From Candidatus Eremiobacterota bacterium (GTDB lineage Bacteria; Vulcanimicrobiota; CADAWZ01; Ess09-12), in NCBI GenBank assembly GCA_031082125.1, contig JAVHLM010000002.1, forward strand, positions 303,012-353,074: a stretch of 50,063 nucleotides of DNA, read 5' to 3'. The first letter of the stretch is position 1, and each line of letters begins with the position of its first letter. The notes under the pieces were generated by a model, which saw only the letters and a list, made by a program, of their open reading frames with translations, was not told the DNA's origin and did not search any database. The position numbers were made by a program, and so were the translations under genes. Shown in pieces: positions 15,741 through 24,054 of this stretch.

Positions 15741-18455
15741 CTACAGGTTCTCTTTTGTCTCAGATATGGCGCCCTTGTCAACGAAAGAGAGTATTGACCA
15801 CGAGAGGCGCGCCTGGCTCTGGGCCTTGTTATAGCACGCGGTGGAGAAGAACGGGGCTGACCGGTTCTTCAGGTTGGTGTCATAGCTCATTTTCTGCCAG
15901 TGATAGCCCATGCAGCTCGTGCCGTTGTTAAAGCCGGCGTCGGCCTCCACGTCGGCAAAGCGGGAGATGATGCAGCCGGTGAACTTGAAGATGCCGCCCT
16001 GATAGAGCGTGGCGCTGTTGTTGGTATTATCTTCAAGCTGGAGGGCCCCGTAATTGAAATCCCAGTTGATCTGCGTTCTTCCCTGGTCGGTCATGGCCGT
16101 CCACTTGTCCACGTAGTACTGGCCGTTTTCCTCGAGAAGCCACGAGGGCCTCGTGCCGCCGTTCCCGGTCTTTATTGCCTGGCCGCTCTCAAAGGAGATG
16201 GGGATTTTTCTGACGGTGTCGCCTACGCCCGTGGGAGGATTCGAGGGAACCGTGGCAGGCTTGCCAAAGGGGTTATGGCACATGTTGAAAAAGTCCATGG
16301 TCATGCTGTGGTTCTTGGAGCCTATGGTGGCCGTGACCTCCAGGGTCTGTTTCTGGGTGTGGGCGGGATCGGTGAATCTGCTGTCGGTGGGCGGAATATA
16401 GTCGCTGTCGCTTGGCTTGGGCATCTTGTAGTCATTGAGAAGGACGTGGTTCTTCGCAAGAAGCCCCAGGGAGGGTGCCTGCATGTCCTTGCGGTACACA
16501 AGGTCGCCTACCACCTCGAGGTTTCCTTCAGGCTGCTCGTTTACGGTGGCATCATAGGGAGGGTAGCGGAACTTGAACCGCGTCGGGTTGGCGACGTAGG
16601 TCTCATATTCGCTCTTGGTCATGGACCAGATGGGGCGCTGGGCGCTTGACACTTCGGTTGAGGGGATGCAGTTTATCATCTCGGTGTGCGTGCCGTTCGC
16701 ATCGGTCCATTGCCGCTCCTTGTAGCACTGAAACACGTATTGGCTGGTACTCGTATCATAGACATTGCATGTCGTGAGGCGCTGGTCAAAAAGGCTTGTG
16801 GCGGAGTAAGCCTGGCTTGCGTTGAGGGAATCGGCTTCCCTGTTTGAGCTTGAGTCTGCCACTATGGTGACGGGCGCCGTGAGATGGCCTTTCCCGGGGT
16901 TCCCATCGGCATCCTCGCTGGAATTGGGATTCTTGCCGACGACCTGCACGTTCCCCCCCTTCACATAGATGATGTTTTTAAAGTCAGCATCATCGCTGTA
17001 GAAGGTTTTCGAATAGGCGTCTGTTCCTGAGGCGGCGACGAACTCGCCCGTTGTGGTGTCTCTCCTGAACTTCTGCACGGTATACTTGGTTTTCTGAGGG
17101 TTGTTGCTGGCGTCAAGGACCGGTTCCGTGGTGATCCTGTAAGTGGGAGCCTCTATTTTTTCCCCGGCATAGTGGAGGTCGGGCCTGAGCTCCGAATCAG
17201 CCACTTCTATGAACCACCCTTTTGAGGCGCCGGTGCTTCCGTCCTTGGCGAGGTTGTAAAAGAAGCCGTTCTGGGCGGTGTTTGAAGCGTCAACATAGCT
17301 GAGCTTCTCGGTGCCTCCCGAGGTCTTCCAGATATGCTCATGGATATTCATGGCCGAAGCGCCTGTTTCATAGGGATCCTTGGTATTCTTGAAAATATCG
17401 CCTGACATGAAGTTCCCGGCCCCGTCCTTCATCCCCGTGTGGTACTGGATGCCCACGGCACTCGATGCGGTGGAGGATTTTCCGGATTTCTGCGCGATGG
17501 CCTTGCCGTAAAACTTGGGCCATATGTCGGTATTGCTCGAGTTCGAGCTGTTGAGGAGGTCAAGGTTGATGCTCCCGCTGAAGTCCTGGTTGCTGGGAAC
17601 CCATCCACTTGATACATTAAATGCGGCGCTCACCTGCGGCTTGGCCCATTGAGGTTTCGTAGGATCGTTTATATTCTCTGGGCCGTCAATCTTTATGGCG
17701 CCGTCCCAGTTGAAGTCCTCGCAGACAAAGACCGCGTCGTCGGTGTACTCTTCACGGTTGGGATAGTGGTAGCCTCCGCCGATATCATAGGAGCGGATGT
17801 TCTGATATATTGAGCCGGGGAACTCGTTGCTCAGGCGGGCCAGGACCTCCCGTGACGACACAATATACTCGGGATTGACGGCGGGGTCCTTGTCCTTGGC
17901 GCTCATGATGCGGGCTCTCACAATGACGCGGTAGTTGATGTTGAAAGTATATGCCGCCTCGCCGCTCACCACGACGCTCTGCTCGCTTTCAGGCATTACA
18001 AGGATTCTCCAGTGGCCGTAGAGCTTTGTGTCTAAAAAGCCCAGGTCCTTCAGGTCCGCCTGGGTAACGATGACCATGGCGCCTGAGTTGGTGCCATTGT
18101 AAGGGGCCATATTGAATTCACTGTCGCTTGCCGCGGGGATGATCGTGATTTTCGGCATGATGGAAGAGCTTCCGGGATCGAGGGCGGTGAGGTGCTCCCT
18201 CAGGAAGTTCACTTTGGTGGAGGCGTTGAGGTCCCAGTTATGCGGGTCGCCCATATGGTAGATGGCATAATCTATCCCGGCGTTGGCGTAGGCCACTGCC
18301 ACGGCTTCCTTCTCATAGCCTGCCGATGCCCGGCTGTTGGTGAAGGATATGCCGATATAAGTGACGCCCATGGTGAGAATTGCAAATACGGTGAAAAGGG
18401 CGATCACCAGGGCGATGCCTTTTTCCTTTCCTGCGGGGGTCCTGTATAGTCTCAT
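15741..18455 (-). CDS. Large PilX-like prepilin family protein
   Basis: 904 residues. The amino-terminus has a short basic leader ending KEKG, then the hydrophobic helix IALVIALFTVFAILTMGVTY and AYANAGIDYAIYHM, the pattern of PilX or GspK-type minor pilins, whose helix continues into an AAEAG-like segment. No Glu occurs at +5 after the presumed Gly cleavage, unlike most prepilins. The remaining 840 residues are a large exported domain rich in Asn, Ser, Thr and aromatic residues, with no known domain seen. It is about five times the size of classical PilX. It lies in a minus-strand pilus operon, 144 bp after the PilW-like gene. Likely a pilus-tip or priming subunit with an adhesive domain (inference). 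Confidence 0.75.
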   Translation of the reverse strand: MRLYRTPAGKEKGIALVIALFTVFAILTMGVTYIGISFTNSRASAGYEKEAVAVAYANAGIDYAIYHMGDPHNWDLNASTKVNFLREHLTALDPGSSSIMPKITIIPAASDSEFNMAPYNGTNSGAMVIVTQADLKDLGFLDTKLYGHWRILVMPESEQSVVVSGEAAYTFNINYRVIVRARIMSAKDKDPAVNPEYIVSSREVLARLSNEFPGSIYQNIRSYDIGGGYHYPNREEYTDDAVFVCEDFNWDGAIKIDGPENINDPTKPQWAKPQVSAAFNVSSGWVPSNQDFSGSINLDLLNSSNSSNTDIWPKFYGKAIAQKSGKSSTASSAVGIQYHTGMKDGAGNFMSGDIFKNTKDPYETGASAMNIHEHIWKTSGGTEKLSYVDASNTAQNGFFYNLAKDGSTGASKGWFIEVADSELRPDLHYAGEKIEAPTYRITTEPVLDASNNPQKTKYTVQKFRRDTTTGEFVAASGTDAYSKTFYSDDADFKNIIYVKGGNVQVVGKNPNSSEDADGNPGKGHLTAPVTIVADSSSNREADSLNASQAYSATSLFDQRLTTCNVYDTSTSQYVFQCYKERQWTDANGTHTEMINCIPSTEVSSAQRPIWSMTKSEYETYVANPTRFKFRYPPYDATVNEQPEGNLEVVGDLVYRKDMQAPSLGLLAKNHVLLNDYKMPKPSDSDYIPPTDSRFTDPAHTQKQTLEVTATIGSKNHSMTMDFFNMCHNPFGKPATVPSNPPTGVGDTVRKIPISFESGQAIKTGNGGTRPSWLLEENGQYYVDKWTAMTDQGRTQINWDFNYGALQLEDNTNNSATLYQGGIFKFTGCIISRFADVEADAGFNNGTSCMGYHWQKMSYDTNLKNRSAPFFSTACYNKAQSQARLSWSILSFVDKGAISETKENL

Positions 18456-18599
18456 AACAAGCCTCCTTTGCCCGAAGTCTCTTATCCCTATTATCTCAGA
18501 AAATCAGCTTTTTTTCAAGGACAGGAATGCAAAATCCAGGAATTTGCTCTCCTTGTGATGGGGAGTTCATGGAGGAAACGCGGCGGGGGGCTTCTGAGC

Positions 18600-19436
18600 C
18601 TACCGGAGGCTCACGGCGCATTCAAGAGTCACTTCTTTTTTCCGCAGGCGCGTATAGCTGTTGTCGGCCATGCTGAATCTCTGGCCGTAATTTTTGTGGT
18701 TCTGAATGACGGTGAGCTTGATGTTGAATATCCGGTCGTCATAAAATGCGGTGGAGCCCACCTGGGGATGGGAGGCGGTGAGGGTTATCCTGTCGTTGTC
18801 ATAGGGCAGCTCTATCACGGTGGTCTCGGTATAATGGGTGTCCGTGCTGTCGGGCTCGAATGCTGAGAGGGCGACGGTGAAATTGCCGCTCGTATAATCG
18901 AGGCCTTTCACGGCAGTATTCAGGCTCGTCGAATCATACGCCGACCACGTTCTCCTGAGAAGGCGCGCTTTTTCATTGGCGTCTGTGGAGGTGCGCGGAG
19001 GAAAAACCCTGTACTCCACCAGGCGGTACTGGTTAATGTCGGTCTGGTAGTTGATGTTCGCCGAGGAGTTATAACCAAGGCCGTAAAGCTCCATGAATAT
19101 GATGCGCTCGTTGTCGGTGGTGCCCGTTGAGCCGTTGGTCCACGCGGTATTGGCATCCAGTACCGACGGGTAGAGGACTCCGGAGGTGTACTGGGGGGAC
19201 ATGCCGAGGCGGGGAGGCTTTATGGCCTGGCGAAGCTCCGCCTGGAGTGAGTTCATGGCATTTCTGGCGTTCTGCTGGGCCTTCACCTGGGTTCTTCCCA
19301 GTAACGAGGCATCGCTTGAGCTTTTAAAGAGAGCAAAAGTGATGGTTCCCACAATGACGAGCAGAAACGAGGCAACCAGCACCTCTACGAGCGAGACGCC
19401 CCCGTGCTTTTTCACAGATCTGCCATGGTGTGTCAT
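18600..19436 (-). CDS. PilW-like type IV prepilin
   Basis: 278 residues. The class III signal is KKHGG, cleaved before VSLVEVLVASFLLVIVGTIT, with Glu at +5 of the mature helix. The rest is strand-rich with many Thr/Tyr/Asn residues, as in PilW/GspJ minor pilins. The segment KAQQNARNAMNSLQAELRQA is typical of the helix-to-globular transition in PilW. Start ATG is 13 bp after the PilV-like gene. Expected to be processed by a prepilin peptidase, which is not in the window. Confidence 0.85.
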   Translation of the reverse strand: MTHHGRSVKKHGGVSLVEVLVASFLLVIVGTITFALFKSSSDASLLGRTQVKAQQNARNAMNSLQAELRQAIKPPRLGMSPQYTSGVLYPSVLDANTAWTNGSTGTTDNERIIFMELYGLGYNSSANINYQTDINQYRLVEYRVFPPRTSTDANEKARLLRRTWSAYDSTSLNTAVKGLDYTSGNFTVALSAFEPDSTDTHYTETTVIELPYDNDRITLTASHPQVGSTAFYDDRIFNIKLTVIQNHKNYGQRFSMADNSYTRLRKKEVTLECAVSLR

Positions 19437-19449
19437 GAGCGAGCCCCCC

Positions 19450-20145
19450 TTAGTAGTCCATTTTATTGTCCGTTCTCCATGAAGTGACCGTCACTGATTT
19501 CGGCACAAGGAGCCCCGAAGAGCCTCTGAACTCGATCCAGGCCACGGTGACGCTTATCTTCGCCATACGTGACTGCGTTCCCGAGATATTATCGGGAAAT
19601 TCCGTTGATACATTGAAGTCGGGGAAGACCGTGATGTGTATCCCCGGCAGAGGGTTCTGAGCGGTGGGAGTAGAGCCGCTCACCACATGGGGAAGGTAAA
19701 AGACCTTGGGCGGGTTCTGCTGATCGAGCACGTTGGTCTTGAATGATCTCAGGTTTGCCGGGTCATCATCTCCCCAGCAGTAAACGGGGCAGTTCTGCTG
19801 CCACGTGGTATTGTCGTCTCCGTAGAAATGATAAGGCCAGCAATAAGTATTGGAAAGGGTAGGTGTCCACCCCGCCGTGTTGTTCTTTATGGCGAGCTTC
19901 CAGATGGAGAGGGCATCTATTCCCGAGAGGTTTGAGGTATAGAAGGGGCGCATGTTGATCTCCTCGGCGATGCCCCTTGCGATCTCCGTGGCCTGGTTGG
20001 CCAGCTTGTTGGTCTCATTCAGCTTGTAGCCGCCCGGATACACGCAGGCTGTGGCCATGATCACCATGGCAAGCAGAATGACGGCGATGATAATCTCCAG
20101 GATTGAGAGGCCCCGCTCTCTTGAGAACACTTTTCTTTTCCGCAT
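19450..20145 (-). CDS. PilV-like type IV prepilin
   Basis: 231 residues. Leader MRKRKVFSRERG is followed by LSILEIIIAVILLAMVIMAT, with Glu at +5. The exported part has several Cys (YCWPYHF, NCPVYCWG) that could form disulfides. The position, directly after the PilC/GspF gene with a 13-bp gap and before the PilW-like gene, fits a minor pilin that helps start pilus assembly. Confidence 0.85.
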   Translation of the reverse strand: MRKRKVFSRERGLSILEIIIAVILLAMVIMATACVYPGGYKLNETNKLANQATEIARGIAEEINMRPFYTSNLSGIDALSIWKLAIKNNTAGWTPTLSNTYCWPYHFYGDDNTTWQQNCPVYCWGDDDPANLRSFKTNVLDQQNPPKVFYLPHVVSGSTPTAQNPLPGIHITVFPDFNVSTEFPDNISGTQSRMAKISVTVAWIEFRGSSGLLVPKSVTVTSWRTDNKMDY

Positions 20146-20158
20146 TGGGCTGCACCCC

Positions 20159-21376
20159 CTAAAACTTTGATACGAGCTGGTAGATAGGCAGAAACACGGA
20201 AATCAGCACAAAGCCCACCATACCGCCAAGCACGAAGATCATGATGGGTTCTATCATAGATGCAAAGCCTGTAAGAGCATATTCAACCTCGGTATCGTAA
20301 TAATGGGCAAGTTTTTCCAGCAGTATGGGGAGGTTGCCCGTCTCCTCACCGACGGCTACCATGTGGCCCACGATGGGAGGGAAGAGGCGGTTTTCCTGGA
20401 TGGGCTGGGAGAGGCGCATGCCGGCCTTGAGGGCCATTTTGATCTCGTCGATGATGCCGCTCACCACCTCATTTCCCGCGGCCCTGGACACGATCTCCAG
20501 GGAGTGGACGACGGGCACGCCGCTGGAGATGAGGGTGCCCAGGGTCCTGCAGAACCTGGAGAGAATGACTTTTTTGTTGATCTTCCCGATAAGGGGCAGC
20601 TCCAGCAGGATCCTGTCCTTCTGGCGCTTCCCGAGGGGTGTCTTGGCAAACTGCATCGCGAGAAACCCCAGTACGACGACTCCCCCCACGGTGGGGAAGA
20701 AGATGAGGGGATTCAGGATCCCCTCAGTGATGAAGATGAGAAACTTCGTGCAGGCAGGCATTTCGATGTCAATACCCTGGAAAATGGCGATGAACTTGGG
20801 AAAAATGTAGAACACGAGGCCCAGGGTCACGATAATGGAGAACACGAAGACAAAGATGGGGTATACCATCGAGGCGGCCACTTTTTTACGCAGCGTATTC
20901 TCCTTTTCCATGAGCCCGGCGAGCCTGTCGAGGACCTCGCCCAGGGCGCCGGCCATCTCGCCGGCTTTCACAAGGCTTATGTAGACAGGGGAGAATACGT
21001 CAGGGTGCTTGGACATTGCCTTTGAAAGGGAGAAGCCTGACTTGATGTCGTGTGAGACTGCCATGACGGCATAGCCCAGCTTCTTGCTCATGGTCTGCTT
21101 GGAAAGGGCATCAAGCCCCCTTGTGATGGGGAGCCCGGCGTTAAAAAGCACGGCAAACTGGCGGGTAAAAACTGCCAGCGCGTAGAGGCTTACTCTCTGG
21201 AGCTTGCGCGCTATCTCTCTGGCATAGGAGAGGATGTCGGACTGCTGCTTGATATTGGTGACGGTGTAACGGGAGGTCTTGAGATCCTCTATGACGGTTT
21301 CCAGGTCCGGTGCTTCTACGGTGCCGCTTACCACCCGACCGCGGGCGTCGAGTGCCTCGTATGCGAATTTGGGCAT
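20159..21376 (-). CDS. Type II secretion / type IV pilus inner-membrane platform protein (PilC/GspF)
   Basis: 405 residues, the standard family length. The opening MPKFAYEALDARGRVVSGTVEA is classical. Two T2SSF domains follow: one with FTRQFAVLFNAGLPITRGLDAL (about 65-195) and a second with FCRTLGTLISSGVPVVHSLEIV (about 270-395). Membrane helices lie near 165-190, 215-245 and 375-400. It forms the inner-membrane platform that couples a PilB-type ATPase to pilus assembly. It is first of the minus-strand pilin operon with AGGAGG before ATG. A candidate ATPase is far away at 43613-45361. Confidence 0.95.
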   Translation of the reverse strand: MPKFAYEALDARGRVVSGTVEAPDLETVIEDLKTSRYTVTNIKQQSDILSYAREIARKLQRVSLYALAVFTRQFAVLFNAGLPITRGLDALSKQTMSKKLGYAVMAVSHDIKSGFSLSKAMSKHPDVFSPVYISLVKAGEMAGALGEVLDRLAGLMEKENTLRKKVAASMVYPIFVFVFSIIVTLGLVFYIFPKFIAIFQGIDIEMPACTKFLIFITEGILNPLIFFPTVGGVVVLGFLAMQFAKTPLGKRQKDRILLELPLIGKINKKVILSRFCRTLGTLISSGVPVVHSLEIVSRAAGNEVVSGIIDEIKMALKAGMRLSQPIQENRLFPPIVGHMVAVGEETGNLPILLEKLAHYYDTEVEYALTGFASMIEPIMIFVLGGMVGFVLISVFLPIYQLVSKF

Positions 21377-21479
21377 TGCTATGCCTCCTGAGTCAGGTTC
21401 TTTTCAGCAACATATAAACCAGGCAAGTGGCCAGGGCACCTGCCGGGAAAGTGACCGCTTTTTGCTTACCATAAATATA

Positions 21480-22853
21480 TCACAAAACAATCCCATTTTC
21501 AATTATATGTTCCCTCTTTTCATGGGCGCCTGCCTGCTGGCGCTCCCGGGCCTTTAACCAGAGGGAGCACTCCAGGCGCTTTTTTTGAAGGGCGCAGCCC
21601 AGTTCATCGGGCTTCAGGATGTCTCCATTGAAGAGGAGGGCATTGGCATGACAGCCTCCGCTGCAGTAATAGCGGGCCCAGCATGTCCTGCAGGGCTTCT
21701 TGGAGAGCACAGTGGCATCCAGGAAGGTCTGGCGGAGCTCATCGAAGCGCGGGCTCACTCTCGGTGAGAAGAGGGAGCCCATTGAAAAATCAGCGATCTC
21801 CTGGAGCTGGTGGCAAGGGAATATTTCCCCGCCCGGCGTGATGGAGAGATACTCCACGCCGGCGCCGCACCCGGTGAGCCTTCGTGCCGCGCAGAGGGGG
21901 GAATCAAGATACACCTTGAAATGGAAAAATTCAAAGGGCCTCTTTTCCCTTGAGGAGGTGAGGGCCATCCGGGCAAGGGCCTCGTACTCCCTTTCAAGCA
22001 CCGTGAGGTGCGAGATGTTCACGGCCCACACCTCCTCATCTTTTCCCCTTGCAGGCTCGAGGGAAAAGTTCCTGAAGCCATGGGAGATAAAGAACTCGGC
22101 GATTTTTGTGAGCTCAAGGCCCGAGGGGGTGAAGGTGCCTCTCAGGTAATAGTTGCGGTAGCGGCGTTTTTCGAGAAAGCGCTTTATCGATGCGAGGACC
22201 TCCTCCCACGAGGGCCTGCCGTTGAGGAAAGGCCTGTGGCGGTCATGGAGCTCCCGGGGGCCGTCAATGCTCAGGATGACAGAGAAATCCTCGCTGTCAA
22301 GAAAGGAGGCGATGGCGTCCGTGAGGACGGTGGCATTGGTGGTGACGGTGAACTTGATTTCCTTTCCAGATTTGCGGGCCTTTTTCCGACCATGCTCCAC
22401 GGTCTTGCCGATGACCTCGAAATTGAGGAGGGGCTCCCCTCCGAAAAAATCCACCTGGAGCGAGGCACCCTGCCTTGAGTGCTCAAAGAGAAAGTCGATG
22501 GCCCTTTTCGCCGTGGGGAAGTCCATGATGTCGCGGGGTGTGTCCTTTTTCCTGGCAAAGCAGTAACTGCAGTGCATGTTGCAGTCTGAGGTGACATTGA
22601 GGCAGAGGGCCCTCAAGGTTCTTCCCGGAATTTCAGGAGAGAGCTCGGTATCGTTCTCTTTACGCTCAATGGCTGCCAGTTCCCGGTCAAACTCGGAGAG
22701 GCTCTCACCGCGGAGGTCTGGTGAGCCTTCGCTGCGGCAGAGGGCAGCATAGATGCCATCATCCAGAAGATAAAGCCCTCCCCTGAAGCCTATCAGGAGG
22801 TGGGTGCCCTCCATGCTGAAAAGGTGAAAAAGTCCGGGGTCAAGCTTGTGCAT
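21480..22853 (-). CDS. Radical SAM/SPASM peptide maturase, SCIFF-maturase (CteB)-like
   Basis: 457 residues from the ATG at 22853; the frame is open 174 codons further upstream but that part lies antisense to the 23028 gene and lacks domain features. The amino-terminal HLLIGFRGGLYLLDDGIY is a peptide-recognition-like segment as in SCIFF maturases. The radical SAM triad C91-x3-C95-x2-C98 (CNMHCSYC) is followed by VDFFGGEPLLNF. The later half has RGTFTPSGLEL, FEFFHFKVYL, CGAGVEYLSITPGGEIFPCHQL and CWARYYCSGGCHANALLFNGD, closely the pattern of the thioether-forming maturase CteB and its SPASM auxiliary cluster Cys. It should crosslink Cys residues in a precursor peptide. No Cys-rich SCIFF-type precursor is found beside it. 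Confidence 0.85.
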   Translation of the reverse strand: MHKLDPGLFHLFSMEGTHLLIGFRGGLYLLDDGIYAALCRSEGSPDLRGESLSEFDRELAAIERKENDTELSPEIPGRTLRALCLNVTSDCNMHCSYCFARKKDTPRDIMDFPTAKRAIDFLFEHSRQGASLQVDFFGGEPLLNFEVIGKTVEHGRKKARKSGKEIKFTVTTNATVLTDAIASFLDSEDFSVILSIDGPRELHDRHRPFLNGRPSWEEVLASIKRFLEKRRYRNYYLRGTFTPSGLELTKIAEFFISHGFRNFSLEPARGKDEEVWAVNISHLTVLEREYEALARMALTSSREKRPFEFFHFKVYLDSPLCAARRLTGCGAGVEYLSITPGGEIFPCHQLQEIADFSMGSLFSPRVSPRFDELRQTFLDATVLSKKPCRTCWARYYCSGGCHANALLFNGDILKPDELGCALQKKRLECSLWLKARERQQAGAHEKREHIIENGIVL

Positions 22854-23027
22854 AATGATTCCACGGTGATTCCTGTGAAATGTTTTTCTTCCTTGAGGGA
22901 GTTTTTCCCTCTTTGCCTGCGGTACTTCCCTGAAAAGTGCGTCTTCTGCACGATCCTGAAAGAGGAGATGGAGAATGGAGGAGAGAATTCTCATAGGAAT
23001 AAAAAGCCTTAATGGAGGAATCAAGTC

Positions 23028-23339
23028 ATGTCGTTTCTTGACAGATTGGGCGAGCAGGTGAAGAAAGGGAAGCAGATCGCGCAGAAAGGCAAGGAGCTTG
23101 CCATAAAGAAGGCTGAGCGGACGCTCAAGGTGGAGCGCCTCAAGATAGATATCAACGACCTTCGCAAGAAAAAAGACCGGGATATGAGGACCCTTGCGAG
23201 GAAAGTCTATGAGCTTTACTGCCAGAACCAGCTCGAGAGCCAGGATCTTGTGGCGCTCTGCCAGGAGATAAAGACGACGCAGTGGCAGATTGACGAAAAA
23301 TGGTCGGAAGTAAGCCATTTGAAGGAGCTCAGGGACTGA
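23028..23339 (+). CDS. Short coiled-coil protein of unknown function
   Basis: 103 residues, almost entirely helical and rich in Lys/Glu heptads (KKGKQIAQKGKELAIKKAER; later QEIKTTQWQIDEKWSEV). GGAGG lies 8 nt before ATG. There is no membrane segment. It is separated from rdgB by only 2 nt and is probably co-translated with it. No family recognised; a structural or regulatory coiled coil is possible. Confidence 0.75.
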   Translation: MSFLDRLGEQVKKGKQIAQKGKELAIKKAERTLKVERLKIDINDLRKKKDRDMRTLARKVYELYCQNQLESQDLVALCQEIKTTQWQIDEKWSEVSHLKELRD

Positions 23340-23341
23340 CC

Positions 23342-23947
23342 GTGACGCCCGTGAGAGAGCTGCTCCTTGGAACAAAAAACCGCCATAAGATAGAAGAAAT
23401 CACCACAATCCTCCATGGTGTGCCTTTTGTGATAAAGACGGCCTTTGATGTTCCCGGGATTGCCGATGTAGAGGAAGGATATGCCAGTTACGAGGAAAAT
23501 GCCCGAAAAAAGGCATTTTTTTATGCCTCCCAGGCGGGAATGCCTGCGCTTGCCGATGACTCGGGCCTTGAGATCGCATATCTTGACGGGCAGCCGGGAG
23601 TGAGTTCCGCCCGCTTCATCGATCCCGCCATGACCTTCACCGAGCGGAACATAAGAATTCTTGAAATGATGGAATCCGTAGACGACAGCCTGAGGGCAGC
23701 CCGCTTCGTCTGCGTGGTGGCCCTTGCCCGGCCTGACGGCCTGGTGGCCACTTTCCAGGGAGAGCTGCAAGGCACCATAGCCCGCGCGATGAGCGGGGCC
23801 CACGGGTTCGGCTATGACCCCATATTCTGGCTCCCCGATTTCGGCAGGACCCTTGCCGAGCTTGAGCCCCGGGAGAAAAACCAGATAAGCCACAGGGCAA
23901 GGGCGCTGAAAGCCGCCTATGCCACCCTCGTGGCCCTCTCTGCATAA
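23342..23947 (+). CDS. rdgB: Non-canonical purine NTP pyrophosphatase (RdgB/HAM1)
   Basis: 201 residues. Family signatures are LGTKNRHKIEEI at the start, ADDSGLEIAYLDGQPGVSSARF in the middle, the nucleotide-binding GYDPIFW, and SHRARAL near the end. It hydrolyses dITP, XTP and ITP to monophosphates, keeping deaminated purines out of DNA. GTG 23342 is chosen as the first start after the previous stop; GTG 23351 is equally possible. With MutT at 3724 this is the second sanitising enzyme in the window. Confidence 0.95.
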   Translation: MTPVRELLLGTKNRHKIEEITTILHGVPFVIKTAFDVPGIADVEEGYASYEENARKKAFFYASQAGMPALADDSGLEIAYLDGQPGVSSARFIDPAMTFTERNIRILEMMESVDDSLRAARFVCVVALARPDGLVATFQGELQGTIARAMSGAHGFGYDPIFWLPDFGRTLAELEPREKNQISHRARALKAAYATLVALSA

Positions 23948-23958
23948 GGTGCTCTCAT

Positions 23959-23987
23959 TTGATTTTGTCTGAATTAAGTGCTATAAT
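23959..23987 (+). promoter_or_regulatory. Strong sigma-70 promoter for the 24055 gene
   Basis: TTGATT (23959-23964), a 17-nt spacer and a perfect TATAAT (23982-23987) preceded by TGC, giving an extended -10. Start of transcription is expected near 23994, about 60 nt before the start codon. Confidence 0.85.
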
Positions 23988-24054
23988 TTTCAGTAAGAGT
24001 AATTCTGTACCGTGGCCGCCGCCGGTGAGGCCCGGTTTTTAAGGAGGTATGGCA

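Noticed and set aside
22854-23375. 174-codon upstream extension of the radical SAM gene
   Set aside because: It runs antisense through the coiled-coil gene, has no domain character, and family members begin at the MHKLDPG methionine.
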